Below, one piece after another: positions 1 to 6,261 of a DNA stretch of 9,252 nucleotides. The first letter of the stretch is position 1, and the number at the start of each line of letters is the position of its first letter. Under the pieces are notes generated by a model that ran no database searches, was not told the DNA's origin, and saw nothing but the letters and a program-made list of their open reading frames with translations. A program made the translations under genes and the position numbers. Origin of the DNA: Corynebacterium sp. (lineage in GTDB: Bacteria; Actinomycetota; Actinomycetes; Mycobacteriales; Mycobacteriaceae); the NCBI RefSeq assembly GCF_030152825.1, contig NZ_JASLIP010000060.1, forward strand, positions 1-9,252, written 5' to 3'.

Positions 1-1086
1 GCCCAGCGACATTGCCCCGAGTGCAAACAGTGACATGGTCAGAATCGCAGCGGGCCTTTTTTCGACGGCCCCACCCACGGCGTTGAAAACCCTGTGCTCG
101 GTGGTGTCTCCGACGCGGGGGCTTCGTGGCCAAAAAATCCAGCGACCGAACCACAACAGGGCCCCGGGGAGGACAAAGGTGCCAAAAACGAAGGCTACGA
201 CGATGCCGAAGGATGCCGCGACCCCTAGGGACCTGGTCGTTGGGGTGTGAGAAGCAAGCAGGCACAGGACGCCAAGGACCACGGTGGCCGCGGAGGCCAC
301 GGTGGTGGTCACGGTCGGCCGCCAGGCGCGTGCCATTGCGGTAAAGCGGTCATCGGTTCGTGTGAGCTCATCTCGGTATCGGGAGATCAGCAGGAGCGCA
401 TAGTTTGTGCCTGCACCGAAGACCAGGACGGACAGAATTCCACCTGTCGATTCATCCCATTGCATTCCCAATGCGCCCAGGATACGTGGGTAGGTCTGGG
501 CGACGAGGCGGTCTGCCAATCCAATGACGGTAAGGGGGATGAGCCACAGGAAGGGCGAGCGGTACGTAAAGACAAGGAGGATCGCAACGATGGCCGCGGT
601 GACGGCGAGAAGTTTGAAATTCGCTCCTGAAAACACGCCTGCTAGATCAGCGCGGATGGCAGCAGGGCCGGTTACAGAGGAGGAAATATCGTCTGGAAGA
701 TTGGCGCTCGCTCTATCCCGCAGGTCTCCGATCGCCCCCTCGCTATCGGAAGCGGTTCCGTCTGCGACATCGAGCGGTACTAATGCTGCGGTGCCGTCAT
801 CATTGGGGATGAAGGGGCCACCAAGGTCTTTGGCTTTGGCTGCTAGCGCTGCCCGGTTGCTCCCGATATCGCCGGTGAACAGGACCAGCGCCGTTGAGGT
901 AGAACCGCCTTGCTGATCGGATGCCGCTTCGCGTTCTGCGGCAACACGGGTCGAATCAAATCCATCGGGCAGCGTTCGGGTCTGTGAGTCGGGGACCTCG
1001 ATAGAGCCGAGTGATAATAACGCGCCACTGATCGCGATGAGCGCGAGCGCAAGCCAGCGGAAGCGGCGGGCCAAAGAAGAAGTCAT
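1..1086 (-). CDS. MMPL/RND-family membrane transporter, C-terminus beyond the left edge
   Basis: The minus-strand reading is open from ATG at 1086 to the window edge, giving 362 codons and no stop. The product is an inner-membrane transporter of the MMPL (RND-like) family, which exports lipids or other hydrophobic compounds using the proton gradient; the substrate here is unknown. Visible layout: TM1 about residues 11-27, an extracytoplasmic domain about 28-155, then hydrophobic segments near 157-174, 178-197, 216-236, 258-279 and 287-314. This is the first half of a usual 700-800 residue protein. The family's TM4 signature is present as GAGTNYALLLISRYRDEL (224-241), with Asn228 where many members have the proton-relay Asp. 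A TAG lies four codons upstream of this ATG, so no earlier start is possible. I see no good ribosome site; the DoxX-like gene stops 20 bases upstream, so coupled translation is likely. GC content is lower than in the window's core genes. Confidence 0.85.
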   Translation of the reverse strand, partial: MTSSLARRFRWLALALIAISGALLSLGSIEVPDSQTRTLPDGFDSTRVAAEREAASDQQGGSTSTALVLFTGDIGSNRAALAAKAKDLGGPFIPNDDGTAALVPLDVADGTASDSEGAIGDLRDRASANLPDDISSSVTGPAAIRADLAGVFSGANFKLLAVTAAIVAILLVFTYRSPFLWLIPLTVIGLADRLVAQTYPRILGALGMQWDESTGGILSVLVFGAGTNYALLLISRYRDELTRTDDRFTAMARAWRPTVTTTVASAATVVLGVLCLLASHTPTTRSLGVAASFGIVVAFVFGTFVLPGALLWFGRWIFWPRSPRVGDTTEHRVFNAVGGAVEKRPAAILTMSLFALGAMSLG

Positions 1087-1106
1087 ATACGCACACTAGT
1101 TACTCA

Positions 1107-1505
1107 TCACTGGCGCTGCGGGATGCCAGCGGACCAGAGGGCGGCAGCGATGAGAAAAGGCTGACCGAACAGCCGAGCGAAGCGGCGCCCGTCGGTGTTC
1201 AAGCCGAAGGCATCGTTGCGCTCGGCGTACTGGGCGATATTCCCGGGGAAAATCGCGGTATAAAAGGCGGCTAGCGCGATTCCCGTGCGCTTGTGTTGCT
1301 TCGGGAGGCCAAGGAGCGCGGCTCCGAACCCGAGTTCGGCCACACCGGACGCGAGGACGACGAAGTCCTTGTTCATCGGGAACCAGTTGGGAACCTGGGC
1401 CTGGAAGTCCTTCCTCGCGAAGGTGAGGTGGCTGGCCCCGGCGATCGACATGATGCCACCTAGTGCAAGGCGGGTGACCTTCTGGGATGTGGTGGGTGTG
1501 GACAT
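1107..1505 (-). CDS. DoxX-like small integral membrane protein
   Basis: 132 residues. It resembles the DoxX/MauE-like group of small four-helix membrane proteins: a short N-terminus, AGASHLTFARKDF (22-34), VPNWFP (38-43), a hydrophobic SGVAELGFGAALLG stretch (53-66), and a TAIFPGNIAQYAE segment (83-95) matching the family's 'VFPANI' region. Hydrophobic stretches lie near 11-26, 48-66, 74-88 and 113-126. The function of such proteins is poorly defined; some take part in redox or thiol-stress complexes, but nothing here shows that. The ATG at 1505 was chosen over a longer upstream reading because a strong ribosome site (GAGGAGT, 1511-1517) sits five bases before it and the family similarity begins at that point. 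It lies immediately upstream of the MMPL gene with a 20-base gap, so the two are probably one transcript. Confidence 0.8.
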   Translation of the reverse strand: MSTPTTSQKVTRLALGGIMSIAGASHLTFARKDFQAQVPNWFPMNKDFVVLASGVAELGFGAALLGLPKQHKRTGIALAAFYTAIFPGNIAQYAERNDAFGLNTDGRRFARLFGQPFLIAAALWSAGIPQRQ

Positions 1506-1544
1506 GAGGGACTCCTCGGGGAAATTGGAGAATTGTCCCCCCAA

Positions 1545-1550
1545 GCTATA
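1545..1550 (-). promoter_or_regulatory. Possible -10 element for the doxX-like/MMPL pair
   Basis: Reading leftward, TATAGC lies 39 bases before the doxX-like ATG, which would put a start of transcription about 33 bases upstream of the gene. No convincing -35 hexamer is visible at 16-18 bases, which is common in corynebacteria. The case rests on one hexamer only. Confidence 0.3.
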
Positions 1551-1585
1551 CGCCCTTTGGCCGAAACTCGCTGCCCACAGCGGTG

Positions 1586-2551
1586 CTAGATCGGGAGGAT
1601 GCGGGTGATCGTTCCCAGCTCCGTCAGCTCCATGGCAGCATCGGCCCGGCCCGGGGCTTCGCCCTGCGGCGGGCGGTAGGCCAGCGGGGCGCCGACCTCG
1701 GCCCGGGTGAGCACCCGCCAGCGCAGGAACTCGTGGGCCACCTCGCGCCGGGTGATGTGGGTGAGCCACAGTTGCCGGCCCACGAGCGCGGTGACTCCCG
1801 AATCGAAGCTCAGTATGTACTCCCGGTCGCCTAGCTGGCTGTGCTGCAGGCCCCCTAGCGAGCGCATGCCTTCCGGTTGAGCTAGCAGATCCAGCACCGT
1901 GATGCGGCGCACCAGGCCCAAGCGGTGCTCGGAGCCCTGCGCGCTGCGCAGCCGGAACGGCTCTCCGGGTCGGCAGCGCAACACAGTCTCGTACTCCCAC
2001 ATCACCGGCTGCATCAGGGAAGCCGAAGCATCGGCCGAGCCGTGCTGGTTCCGCCGTCCCCCGCGGCGGAACCCGCCGGACCGACCACCACGGCTGGATG
2101 CGGCGGGGCGGGCGTGCGGAGCGGGGAATCGCGCCGGGCGAATCACGGCCCAGCCACCGCCGATCGTGGCGATCCGCTCGGGGGCGCCGGCGTTTGCCTC
2201 CAGCTCGACGCGTGCCAGCTGCTGGGCCTCGGGGGTGGCCCCGCCGCGTGGAGGTGTGCCTGGGTCCCCAGTGCTTGCAGTATCGTTTGCGGCCGCAGCG
2301 CCGTCCCTAGAAGCACTCCCATCGCCGCCCCCATTGTCATCTCCAGCGCCACCCCGGCCTGGTTCGAAAGCCCACGGATGCACAGCTAGCTCAGCATGCA
2401 GGGCCGCGAGCAGCTCCTCATCCGAAGAATTACGGGCCACCCCCAGCGGTTCCAGGCGGGCAAAAAGCTCCGCGAAGGAAAGCTCCGGTTGTGCCTCCCA
2501 CGCCTGCTGCAACAACCGCATCACCCCGGGAATCCGAGTGGGATCTTTCAT
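1586..2551 (-). CDS. Unrecognised protein with helical N-terminus, RG-rich centre and C-terminal domain
   Basis: 321 residues; I do not recognise the family. Four zones are visible. Residues 1-60 are compact and predicted helical (KDPTRIPGVMRLLQQAW...), vaguely like small bacterial proteins that begin 'KDPKRIP', but I would not assign it on that. Residues 61-112 are a Gly/Ala/Asp-rich flexible linker. Residues 141-170 are strongly basic with repeated Arg-Gly (SSRGGRSGGFRRGGRR at 152-167). Residues 180-290 look like a folded domain rich in aromatic and charged residues (MWEYETVLRC, DREYILSFDSG, LWLTHITRREVAHEFLRWRVL). No signal peptide or membrane helix is seen, so it should be cytoplasmic; an RNA or nucleic-acid contact through the RG stretch is inference only. 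The ATG at 2551 is preferred to the adjacent TTG at 2554 because AAGAGG (2557-2562) is spaced five bases from it. It diverges from the dicarboxylate transporter gene. Confidence 0.75.
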   Translation of the reverse strand: MKDPTRIPGVMRLLQQAWEAQPELSFAELFARLEPLGVARNSSDEELLAALHAELAVHPWAFEPGRGGAGDDNGGGDGSASRDGAAAANDTASTGDPGTPPRGGATPEAQQLARVELEANAGAPERIATIGGGWAVIRPARFPAPHARPAASSRGGRSGGFRRGGRRNQHGSADASASLMQPVMWEYETVLRCRPGEPFRLRSAQGSEHRLGLVRRITVLDLLAQPEGMRSLGGLQHSQLGDREYILSFDSGVTALVGRQLWLTHITRREVAHEFLRWRVLTRAEVGAPLAYRPPQGEAPGRADAAMELTELGTITRILPI

Positions 2552-2696
2552 CAATACCTCTTAATCACCGAGCGTTCAGGGGAGACGTCCTAAAAATATT
2601 GGTGGTCGAACAGGAACCTATCCGACACACGGTGCCCGGGAAATTTTCATTAATCCTGAACATAACCGACAATGAGGGTGAAAACCGGCAGCACAA

Positions 2697-2713
2697 CAAC
2701 CGGCTACCGGTTG
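2697..2713. promoter_or_regulatory. Operator-like inverted repeat in the divergent intergenic region
   Basis: CAACCGG, three bases, CCGGTTG: a perfect 7-bp dyad. A further half-site AACCGG lies at about 2683-2688. The right arm overlaps TTGACC (2711-2716), a fair -35 hexamer reading toward the transporter, although no convincing -10 follows at standard spacing (weak TAGCCA at 2735-2740). The position, between two divergent genes and about 95 bases before the chosen transporter start, suits a repressor or activator site. The binding protein is unknown. Confidence 0.4.
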
Positions 2714-2808
2714 ACCCACCTCACGAACACGGCCTAGCCACGTCGCTAGCCCAGATAAGAATGCGGGAGCTGATGAGCGCACCCAAGAATTGCGATTCGG
2801 AGAATACC

Positions 2809-4440
2809 GTGGTCGAACGCGATGCACAGGACACCGGCACCACGGCCACCGCAACCACCTCGGCAGCATCCGCCTCGGAGCAGAAGGTCGACGCCGACCT
2901 CATCACCGAGCGTGCCGAGCAGGAGCAGAAGGCCCGGCGCCGCGCCGTCGTCGGCCTGTTCGTGGGCGTTCTGCTCGCCATCCTCGTCTACGCAATCTTC
3001 CCGGCCGATGCCGCGGACGTCGTGAACAAGGCGCACCCGGATGCGGAGAAGGGACCCTTCGACGCCGACGCGCTGCGCATCACCGCCGCGATCGCCGTCC
3101 TGATGGGCGCCTGGTGGATGACCGAGGCCCTGCCGCTGGCAGCCACCGCCCTGGTGCCGCTCGTGGCCTTTCCGATCCTGGGTGTGGTGCCGTTTAAGGA
3201 GGTCTCGCCCTCCTACGCCAACCCCACGATCTTCCTTTTCATGGGCGGATTCATCCTCGCGCTCGGCATGCAACGCTGGAACCTGCACCGCCGTCTCGCG
3301 CTGCGCGTCGTGACCCTGGTGGGTACGAAGCCGAAGCAGATGGTGCTGGGCTTCATGATCGCCACCGGTTTCATGTCCATGTGGGTCTCCAACACCGCGA
3401 CCGCCGTGGTCATGCTGCCGATCGGTATGTCCGTGCTGGGGCTGACCGCCGACATGGTGGGTGGCTTCTCGAAGCAGAAGAAATTCTCCACCGCGCTGAT
3501 GCTGGGTATCGCCTACTCCGCCTCCATCGGCTCGCTGGGCACCATCATCGGTACCCCGCCGAACACCCTGATGGTCGCCTACCTGCAGGAATCCCACGAC
3601 ATCCACATCGGTTTCGGCCAGTGGATGCTGGTCGGTGTGCCGTTGGCTGCGGTGTTCATGGTGCTGGCCTGGCTCGTGCTGATCACCGTGTTTAAGCCGG
3701 AGATGGATCAGATTCCGGGTGGCCGCGAGCTCATCCAGGATGAGCTGGAGAAGATGGGTTCGATGTCCCGAGCGGAGAAGACCGCCGGGTCCATCTTCCT
3801 GCTCGCCGCCCTGGCGTGGGTCTTCGTCCCGGTCATCTCTGACTGGGCTGGTTGGGAACACAATATTGACGACGCCACCATCGCCATCACCGCCGCGATC
3901 CTGATGTACATGCTGCCGGCCGATGGTTCCGGTAGCCGCGTCATGGACTGGGAGCACACCAAGGAAGTTCCGTGGGGTGTGTTGCTGCTCTTCGGTGGTG
4001 GCCTGGCGCTGAGCTCTATGTTCGACAAGTCCGGCCTTTCCTTGTGGATTGGTGAGGTCGCCCGCAGCCTGGGTGGTCTGCCGATCGTCCTGCTGATCGC
4101 CGCGACGGCCACCGTCATCCTGGTGCTGACGGAGTTCACGTCGAATACGGCGACGGCTGCGGCCTTCCTCCCGATCATGGGTGGCGTGGCCGTCGGTACG
4201 GGACTGACCGCCGGCAACGACATGAACGTGCTGCTGCTGACGATCCCGGTCGCCCTGGCTGCTACCTCCGCGTTTATGCTGCCGGTCGCGACGCCGCCGA
4301 ACGCCATCGCCTATGGCTCTGGTTACGTCCGTATCGGCGACATGGTGCGCGGTGGCCTGTGGCTGAACCTGGTGGGCATCGTGCTCATCACCGCCGTGAC
4401 CTTCGCGCTGGCGGTGCCGGTCTTCGGCCTGACGCTGTAG
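2809..4440 (+). CDS. dccT: DASS/SLC13-family dicarboxylate (C4) transporter, DccT-like
   Basis: 543 residues from GTG 2809. It is a cytoplasmic-membrane symporter of the divalent anion:sodium symporter family, which takes up succinate, fumarate and malate in C. glutamicum (DccT). Both halves carry the SNT hairpin signature (SNTATA at 194-199 and 445-450). Each half also has its proline-rich anion/sodium site: GTIIGTPPNT (244-253) and LPVATPPNAIAYGSGY (491-506). The first about 46 residues are hydrophilic and charged; 11 or so hydrophobic segments follow. GTG 2809 has GGAG six bases upstream and is my choice. ATG 2773 (12 residues longer, GGGAG only three bases away) and ATG 2761 are in-frame alternatives; the frame stays open to 2491, over the divergent gene. 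The symbol is by similarity; sulfate, citrate or another anion cannot be excluded from sequence alone. A bidirectional hairpin follows the stop. Confidence 0.9.
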   Translation: MVERDAQDTGTTATATTSAASASEQKVDADLITERAEQEQKARRRAVVGLFVGVLLAILVYAIFPADAADVVNKAHPDAEKGPFDADALRITAAIAVLMGAWWMTEALPLAATALVPLVAFPILGVVPFKEVSPSYANPTIFLFMGGFILALGMQRWNLHRRLALRVVTLVGTKPKQMVLGFMIATGFMSMWVSNTATAVVMLPIGMSVLGLTADMVGGFSKQKKFSTALMLGIAYSASIGSLGTIIGTPPNTLMVAYLQESHDIHIGFGQWMLVGVPLAAVFMVLAWLVLITVFKPEMDQIPGGRELIQDELEKMGSMSRAEKTAGSIFLLAALAWVFVPVISDWAGWEHNIDDATIAITAAILMYMLPADGSGSRVMDWEHTKEVPWGVLLLFGGGLALSSMFDKSGLSLWIGEVARSLGGLPIVLLIAATATVILVLTEFTSNTATAAAFLPIMGGVAVGTGLTAGNDMNVLLLTIPVALAATSAFMLPVATPPNAIAYGSGYVRIGDMVRGGLWLNLVGIVLITAVTFALAVPVFGLTL

Positions 4441-4448
4441 CTCGGCAC

Positions 4449-4488
4449 ACAAAGAGCGCGCCACCGGGGCAGGTGGCGCGCTCTTTGT
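4449..4488. terminator. Bidirectional terminator hairpin between convergent genes
   Basis: A perfect 17-bp stem (4449-4465 with 4472-4488) and a 6-base GGGGCA loop. The stem base is ACAAAG/CTTTGT, so either direction ends in a short pyrimidine-rich run, but there is no long U tract. It lies nine bases after the dccT stop and 61 bases beyond the end of the opposite aminotransferase gene, serving both. Confidence 0.85.
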
Positions 4489-4548
4489 CGTTGGGGTGGG
4501 GGTTGGGCCGCGGCTGACCCGTAGCGTGGGGTGGTTCCGGGTCGGCGC

Positions 4549-5667
4549 CTAGAGCTGAGCCAGGGCGCGGCGCAGCGCCGGGATCAGCTCTTCGGTTTCC
4601 GTCTCATCGGTCACCGTGATGCGCACGCCCTCGCCTGCGAAGCAACGGGTGAGGATGCCTTGCTCCTTCATCGCCGCCTCCAGGGCTTCGGCCTTCTCCC
4701 CGAGGGGAAGCCACACGAAATTGGCCTGTGAAGGCACCTGGATTTCCTCGGGCAGCGACTCGGTCACGCGCTCGCGCTGGGAGACCGTCTCCGCCACGCG
4801 CTGCTGCAGCTGCTGCTGTGCTTCCTCGCCGATGCTCTCCAGGCCCGCGACCTGGGCCAGCGCGTTGACGCCGAAGGGGATCGCGACCTTGAGCAGTGCT
4901 TCGACAAACTCCTCGGAGCCCGCCAGGTAGCCCAGGCGCACACCCGCCAGGCCATAGGCCTTGGAGAAGGTGCGGCACACCGCCACATTCGGGAACTGTG
5001 TCATCAGCGCCAGCCCATTCACGCTGGCCGGCACCCCGGCCCCCTCGGCGCTCGCATCCCCGGCCAGCCCGGAGCGGTCGTATTCGATATACGCCTCGTC
5101 CAGCACGACCTGGACGTCCTCCGGCACCTGAGCCAAGAACTCGGCCAGCTGAGCCTGCGGCACCACCGTGCCCGTGGGGTTATTCGGATTGCACACGAAG
5201 ATCAGCTTCGTGCGCTCCGTGACCGCGGCGAGCATAGCGTCCAAATCGATGCGGTAGTCACTGCTCAGCGGTACCGCGACCGGCCGAGCGCCCGCGATCT
5301 GCGTGAGGATCGGGTAGGCCTCGAAGCTGCGCCAGGGGAACACGACCTCGTCGCCGTCCTGGCAGGTGGCCTGGATGGCCTGCAGGCACAGTGCGCTCGA
5401 ACCGTTGCCCACCGCGATGTTATCCGCCGTGAGCTCCGGCGCCCCCGGCGTGCGGGACAACCACTCCGCGAGCTCGCCGCGCAGGGCTGAGACCCCCATG
5501 TCCGGGTAGCGGTTCAGCCCCGCCGCCGCTTTTGCCACCGCTTCCTGGACGGCGGGCAGGGGTGCTGCGGCAGTCTCATTGGAGGCCAGGCGCAGCGCAT
5601 CCGGCAGCGCCTTTCCGGGGACGTAGGCGGGCAGTTTGGAGAGATCGGAACGTACCATGCCTGGCAT
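4549..5667 (-). CDS. pat: Aromatic amino acid / HisC-like aminotransferase (Pat, AroT type)
   Basis: 372 residues: a class II (HisC-type) pyridoxal-phosphate aminotransferase. By family knowledge, Pat/AroT moves the amino group between glutamate and phenylpyruvate, 4-hydroxyphenylpyruvate or prephenate, feeding Phe and Tyr synthesis in the cytosol. Key residues are in place: NRYPD (52-56), CNPNNPTG (159-166) with the cofactor-contacting Asn163, VLDEAYIEY (188-196), the Schiff-base Lys236 in RTFSKAYGLAGVRLGY (232-247), Arg244, and the substrate-carboxylate Arg349 in GVRIT. A loop at about 198-225 (DRSGLAGDASAEGAG...) is longer than in C. glutamicum as I recall it. ATG 5667 has GGAG four bases upstream; ATG 5658 would give an N-terminus (MVRSDLSKLPAYVPGK) closer to the relatives. 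HisC proper is the main alternative, but the C. glutamicum Pat-like spacing and the nearby tyrA favour an aromatic role. Confidence 0.9.
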   Translation of the reverse strand: MPGMVRSDLSKLPAYVPGKALPDALRLASNETAAAPLPAVQEAVAKAAAGLNRYPDMGVSALRGELAEWLSRTPGAPELTADNIAVGNGSSALCLQAIQATCQDGDEVVFPWRSFEAYPILTQIAGARPVAVPLSSDYRIDLDAMLAAVTERTKLIFVCNPNNPTGTVVPQAQLAEFLAQVPEDVQVVLDEAYIEYDRSGLAGDASAEGAGVPASVNGLALMTQFPNVAVCRTFSKAYGLAGVRLGYLAGSEEFVEALLKVAIPFGVNALAQVAGLESIGEEAQQQLQQRVAETVSQRERVTESLPEEIQVPSQANFVWLPLGEKAEALEAAMKEQGILTRCFAGEGVRITVTDETETEELIPALRRALAQL

Positions 5668-5699
5668 CGTACTCCGCCGGAATGCCTGGTCGGCGGCGT

Positions 5700-5728
5700 T
5701 TGTCTGCCCAACACCCGTTGTGTATGCT
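5700..5728 (+). promoter_or_regulatory. Promoter for tRNA-Ser
   Basis: TTGTCT (5700-5705), a 17-base spacer and TATGCT (5723-5728). Transcription would begin near 5735, about 40 bases before the mature tRNA. It lies in the short gap between the divergent aminotransferase start and the tRNA. Confidence 0.5.
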
Positions 5729-5775
5729 TGAAAATCGTCTAGTCAGGCGGGTTCGCCCTGTCCTGGTCAGATGCT

Positions 5776-5863
5776 GGAGACGTGCCAGAGTGGCCGATTG
5801 GGGCTCCCTGCTAAGGAGTTGTCTGCATTGCGCGGACCGGAGGTTCGAATCCTCTCGTCTCCG
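5776..5863 (+). tRNA. tRNA-Ser, anticodon GCT
   Basis: An 88-base class II tRNA. The acceptor stem GGAGACG (5776-5782) pairs with CGTCTCC (5856-5862), and the discriminator is G5863. The anticodon stem 5803-5807/5815-5819 encloses the loop CTGCTAA, so the anticodon is GCT at 5810-5812, reading AGC and AGU. The long variable arm expected for serine tRNAs follows at about 5820-5838. The T loop TTCGAAT is at about 5844-5850. CCA is not encoded and must be added after transcription. Confidence 0.95.
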
Positions 5864-5919
5864 CTCTTCAACAAGGCTGTTCGCTGATGAGCTGCCGAAA
5901 CCTTCCAGGTTTCAAGCTG

Positions 5920-5951
5920 CCCAGTTCTTGTGGTGAGGCGCTGGGGTTTTT
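5920..5951 (+). terminator. Weak candidate terminator after tRNA-Ser
   Basis: CCCAG (5920-5924) pairs with CTGGG (5941-5945), followed by a run of five T. The stem is short and the loop is 16 bases. A second small hairpin (GAAACCT, three bases, AGGTTTC at 5897-5913) precedes it. The rest of the 173-base gap between the two tRNAs shows no gene. If this terminator is leaky, tRNA-Arg could be made from the tRNA-Ser promoter, since I find no good promoter directly before tRNA-Arg. Confidence 0.35.
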
Positions 5952-6036
5952 CAGCTTCGGACAGTGTTGTGGGGCGTGTGGTGCGCCTGTGGTGGTCCGA
6001 GTGGATTGTGCCGTCGCGTGGCCTTGTTGGAGTACT

Positions 6037-6109
6037 GCGCCCGTAGCTCAACGGATAGAGCATCTGACTACGGATCAGAAGGTTAGGGGTTCGAATCCCT
6101 TCGGGCGCA
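6037..6109 (+). tRNA. tRNA-Arg, anticodon ACG (copy 1)
   Basis: A 73-base cloverleaf. Acceptor GCGCCCG (6037-6043) pairs with CGGGCGC (6102-6108), discriminator A6109. The anticodon stem TCTGA/TCAGA holds the loop CTACGGA, so the anticodon is ACG at 6070-6072. A34 is the substrate of the tRNA adenosine deaminase TadA; inosine then reads CGU, CGC and CGA. T stem AGGGG/CCCTT. CCA is not encoded. A near-identical copy lies at 7399-7471. Confidence 0.97.
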
Positions 6110-6119
6110 CTCTTTATGA

Positions 6120-6178
6120 CAGCGTCGTCGCTGCCCAGGTGGGTGGCCACGGCGCTGTTTTCTTTCTATTTTCTTTTT
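6120..6178 (+). terminator. Intrinsic terminator of tRNA-Arg copy 1
   Basis: A long imperfect hairpin: nine pairs (6120-6128 with 6149-6157, one G-U), one C-C mismatch, then seven inner pairs (6130-6136 with 6141-6147, two G-U) closed by the four-base loop AGGT. A T-rich stretch (6157-6178, 18 of 22 bases T) follows directly. This is a textbook Rho-independent structure ten bases after the tRNA. Confidence 0.75.
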
Positions 6179-6184
6179 AGGACG

Positions 6185-6226
6185 TCAGAAGGGCCGCCAC
6201 GGCACGAACCGTGGCGGCCCTTCTGA
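6185..6226 (-). terminator. Terminator hairpin downstream of ddh
   Basis: A perfect 18-bp stem (6185-6202 with 6209-6226) with the six-base loop CACGAA, 36 bases beyond the ddh stop. Read leftward there is no U tract after it (the following bases are A-rich), so ending may rely on the hairpin itself, Rho, or the facing tRNA terminator. Confidence 0.7.
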
Positions 6227-6261
6227 TGCTTCCGCGCCAGCCTGGCGGCGGGGTGAGGCGC

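Noticed and set aside
35..916. Several plus-strand open frames at the left edge
   Set aside because: They lie antisense to the MMPL transporter gene, which is open through this whole stretch and matches its family.
1569..1582. CGCTG-CCCA-CAGCG mini-hairpin just after the RG-rich gene as a terminator
   Set aside because: The stem is only five base pairs and no U tract follows in the leftward direction; it is not enough to call.
1586..2000. N-terminal extension of the DoxX-like protein (minus-strand frame open from 2000)
   Set aside because: The extension is Pro/Arg/Ala-rich low-complexity translation overlapping the upstream gene. A strong ribosome site marks ATG 1505.
2746..4464. Minus-strand open frame of 572 codons opposite dccT
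   Set aside because: The composition is His/Asp/Arg/Gln-rich and unprotein-like, as expected from the antisense of a high-GC membrane gene; the sense strand has clear DASS motifs.
5767..6150. Minus-strand open frame of 127 codons
   Set aside because: It is the antisense translation of tRNA-Arg and tRNA-Ser. The EGIRTPNLLIRSQMLYPLSYG and ERIRTSGPRNADNSLAG strings are well-known artefacts of reading through tRNA genes.
5887..6180. Plus-strand open frame of 97 codons
   Set aside because: It overlaps tRNA-Arg copy 1; VAQRIEHLTTDQKVRGSNPFG is the translated tRNA, and there is no ribosome site or family match.
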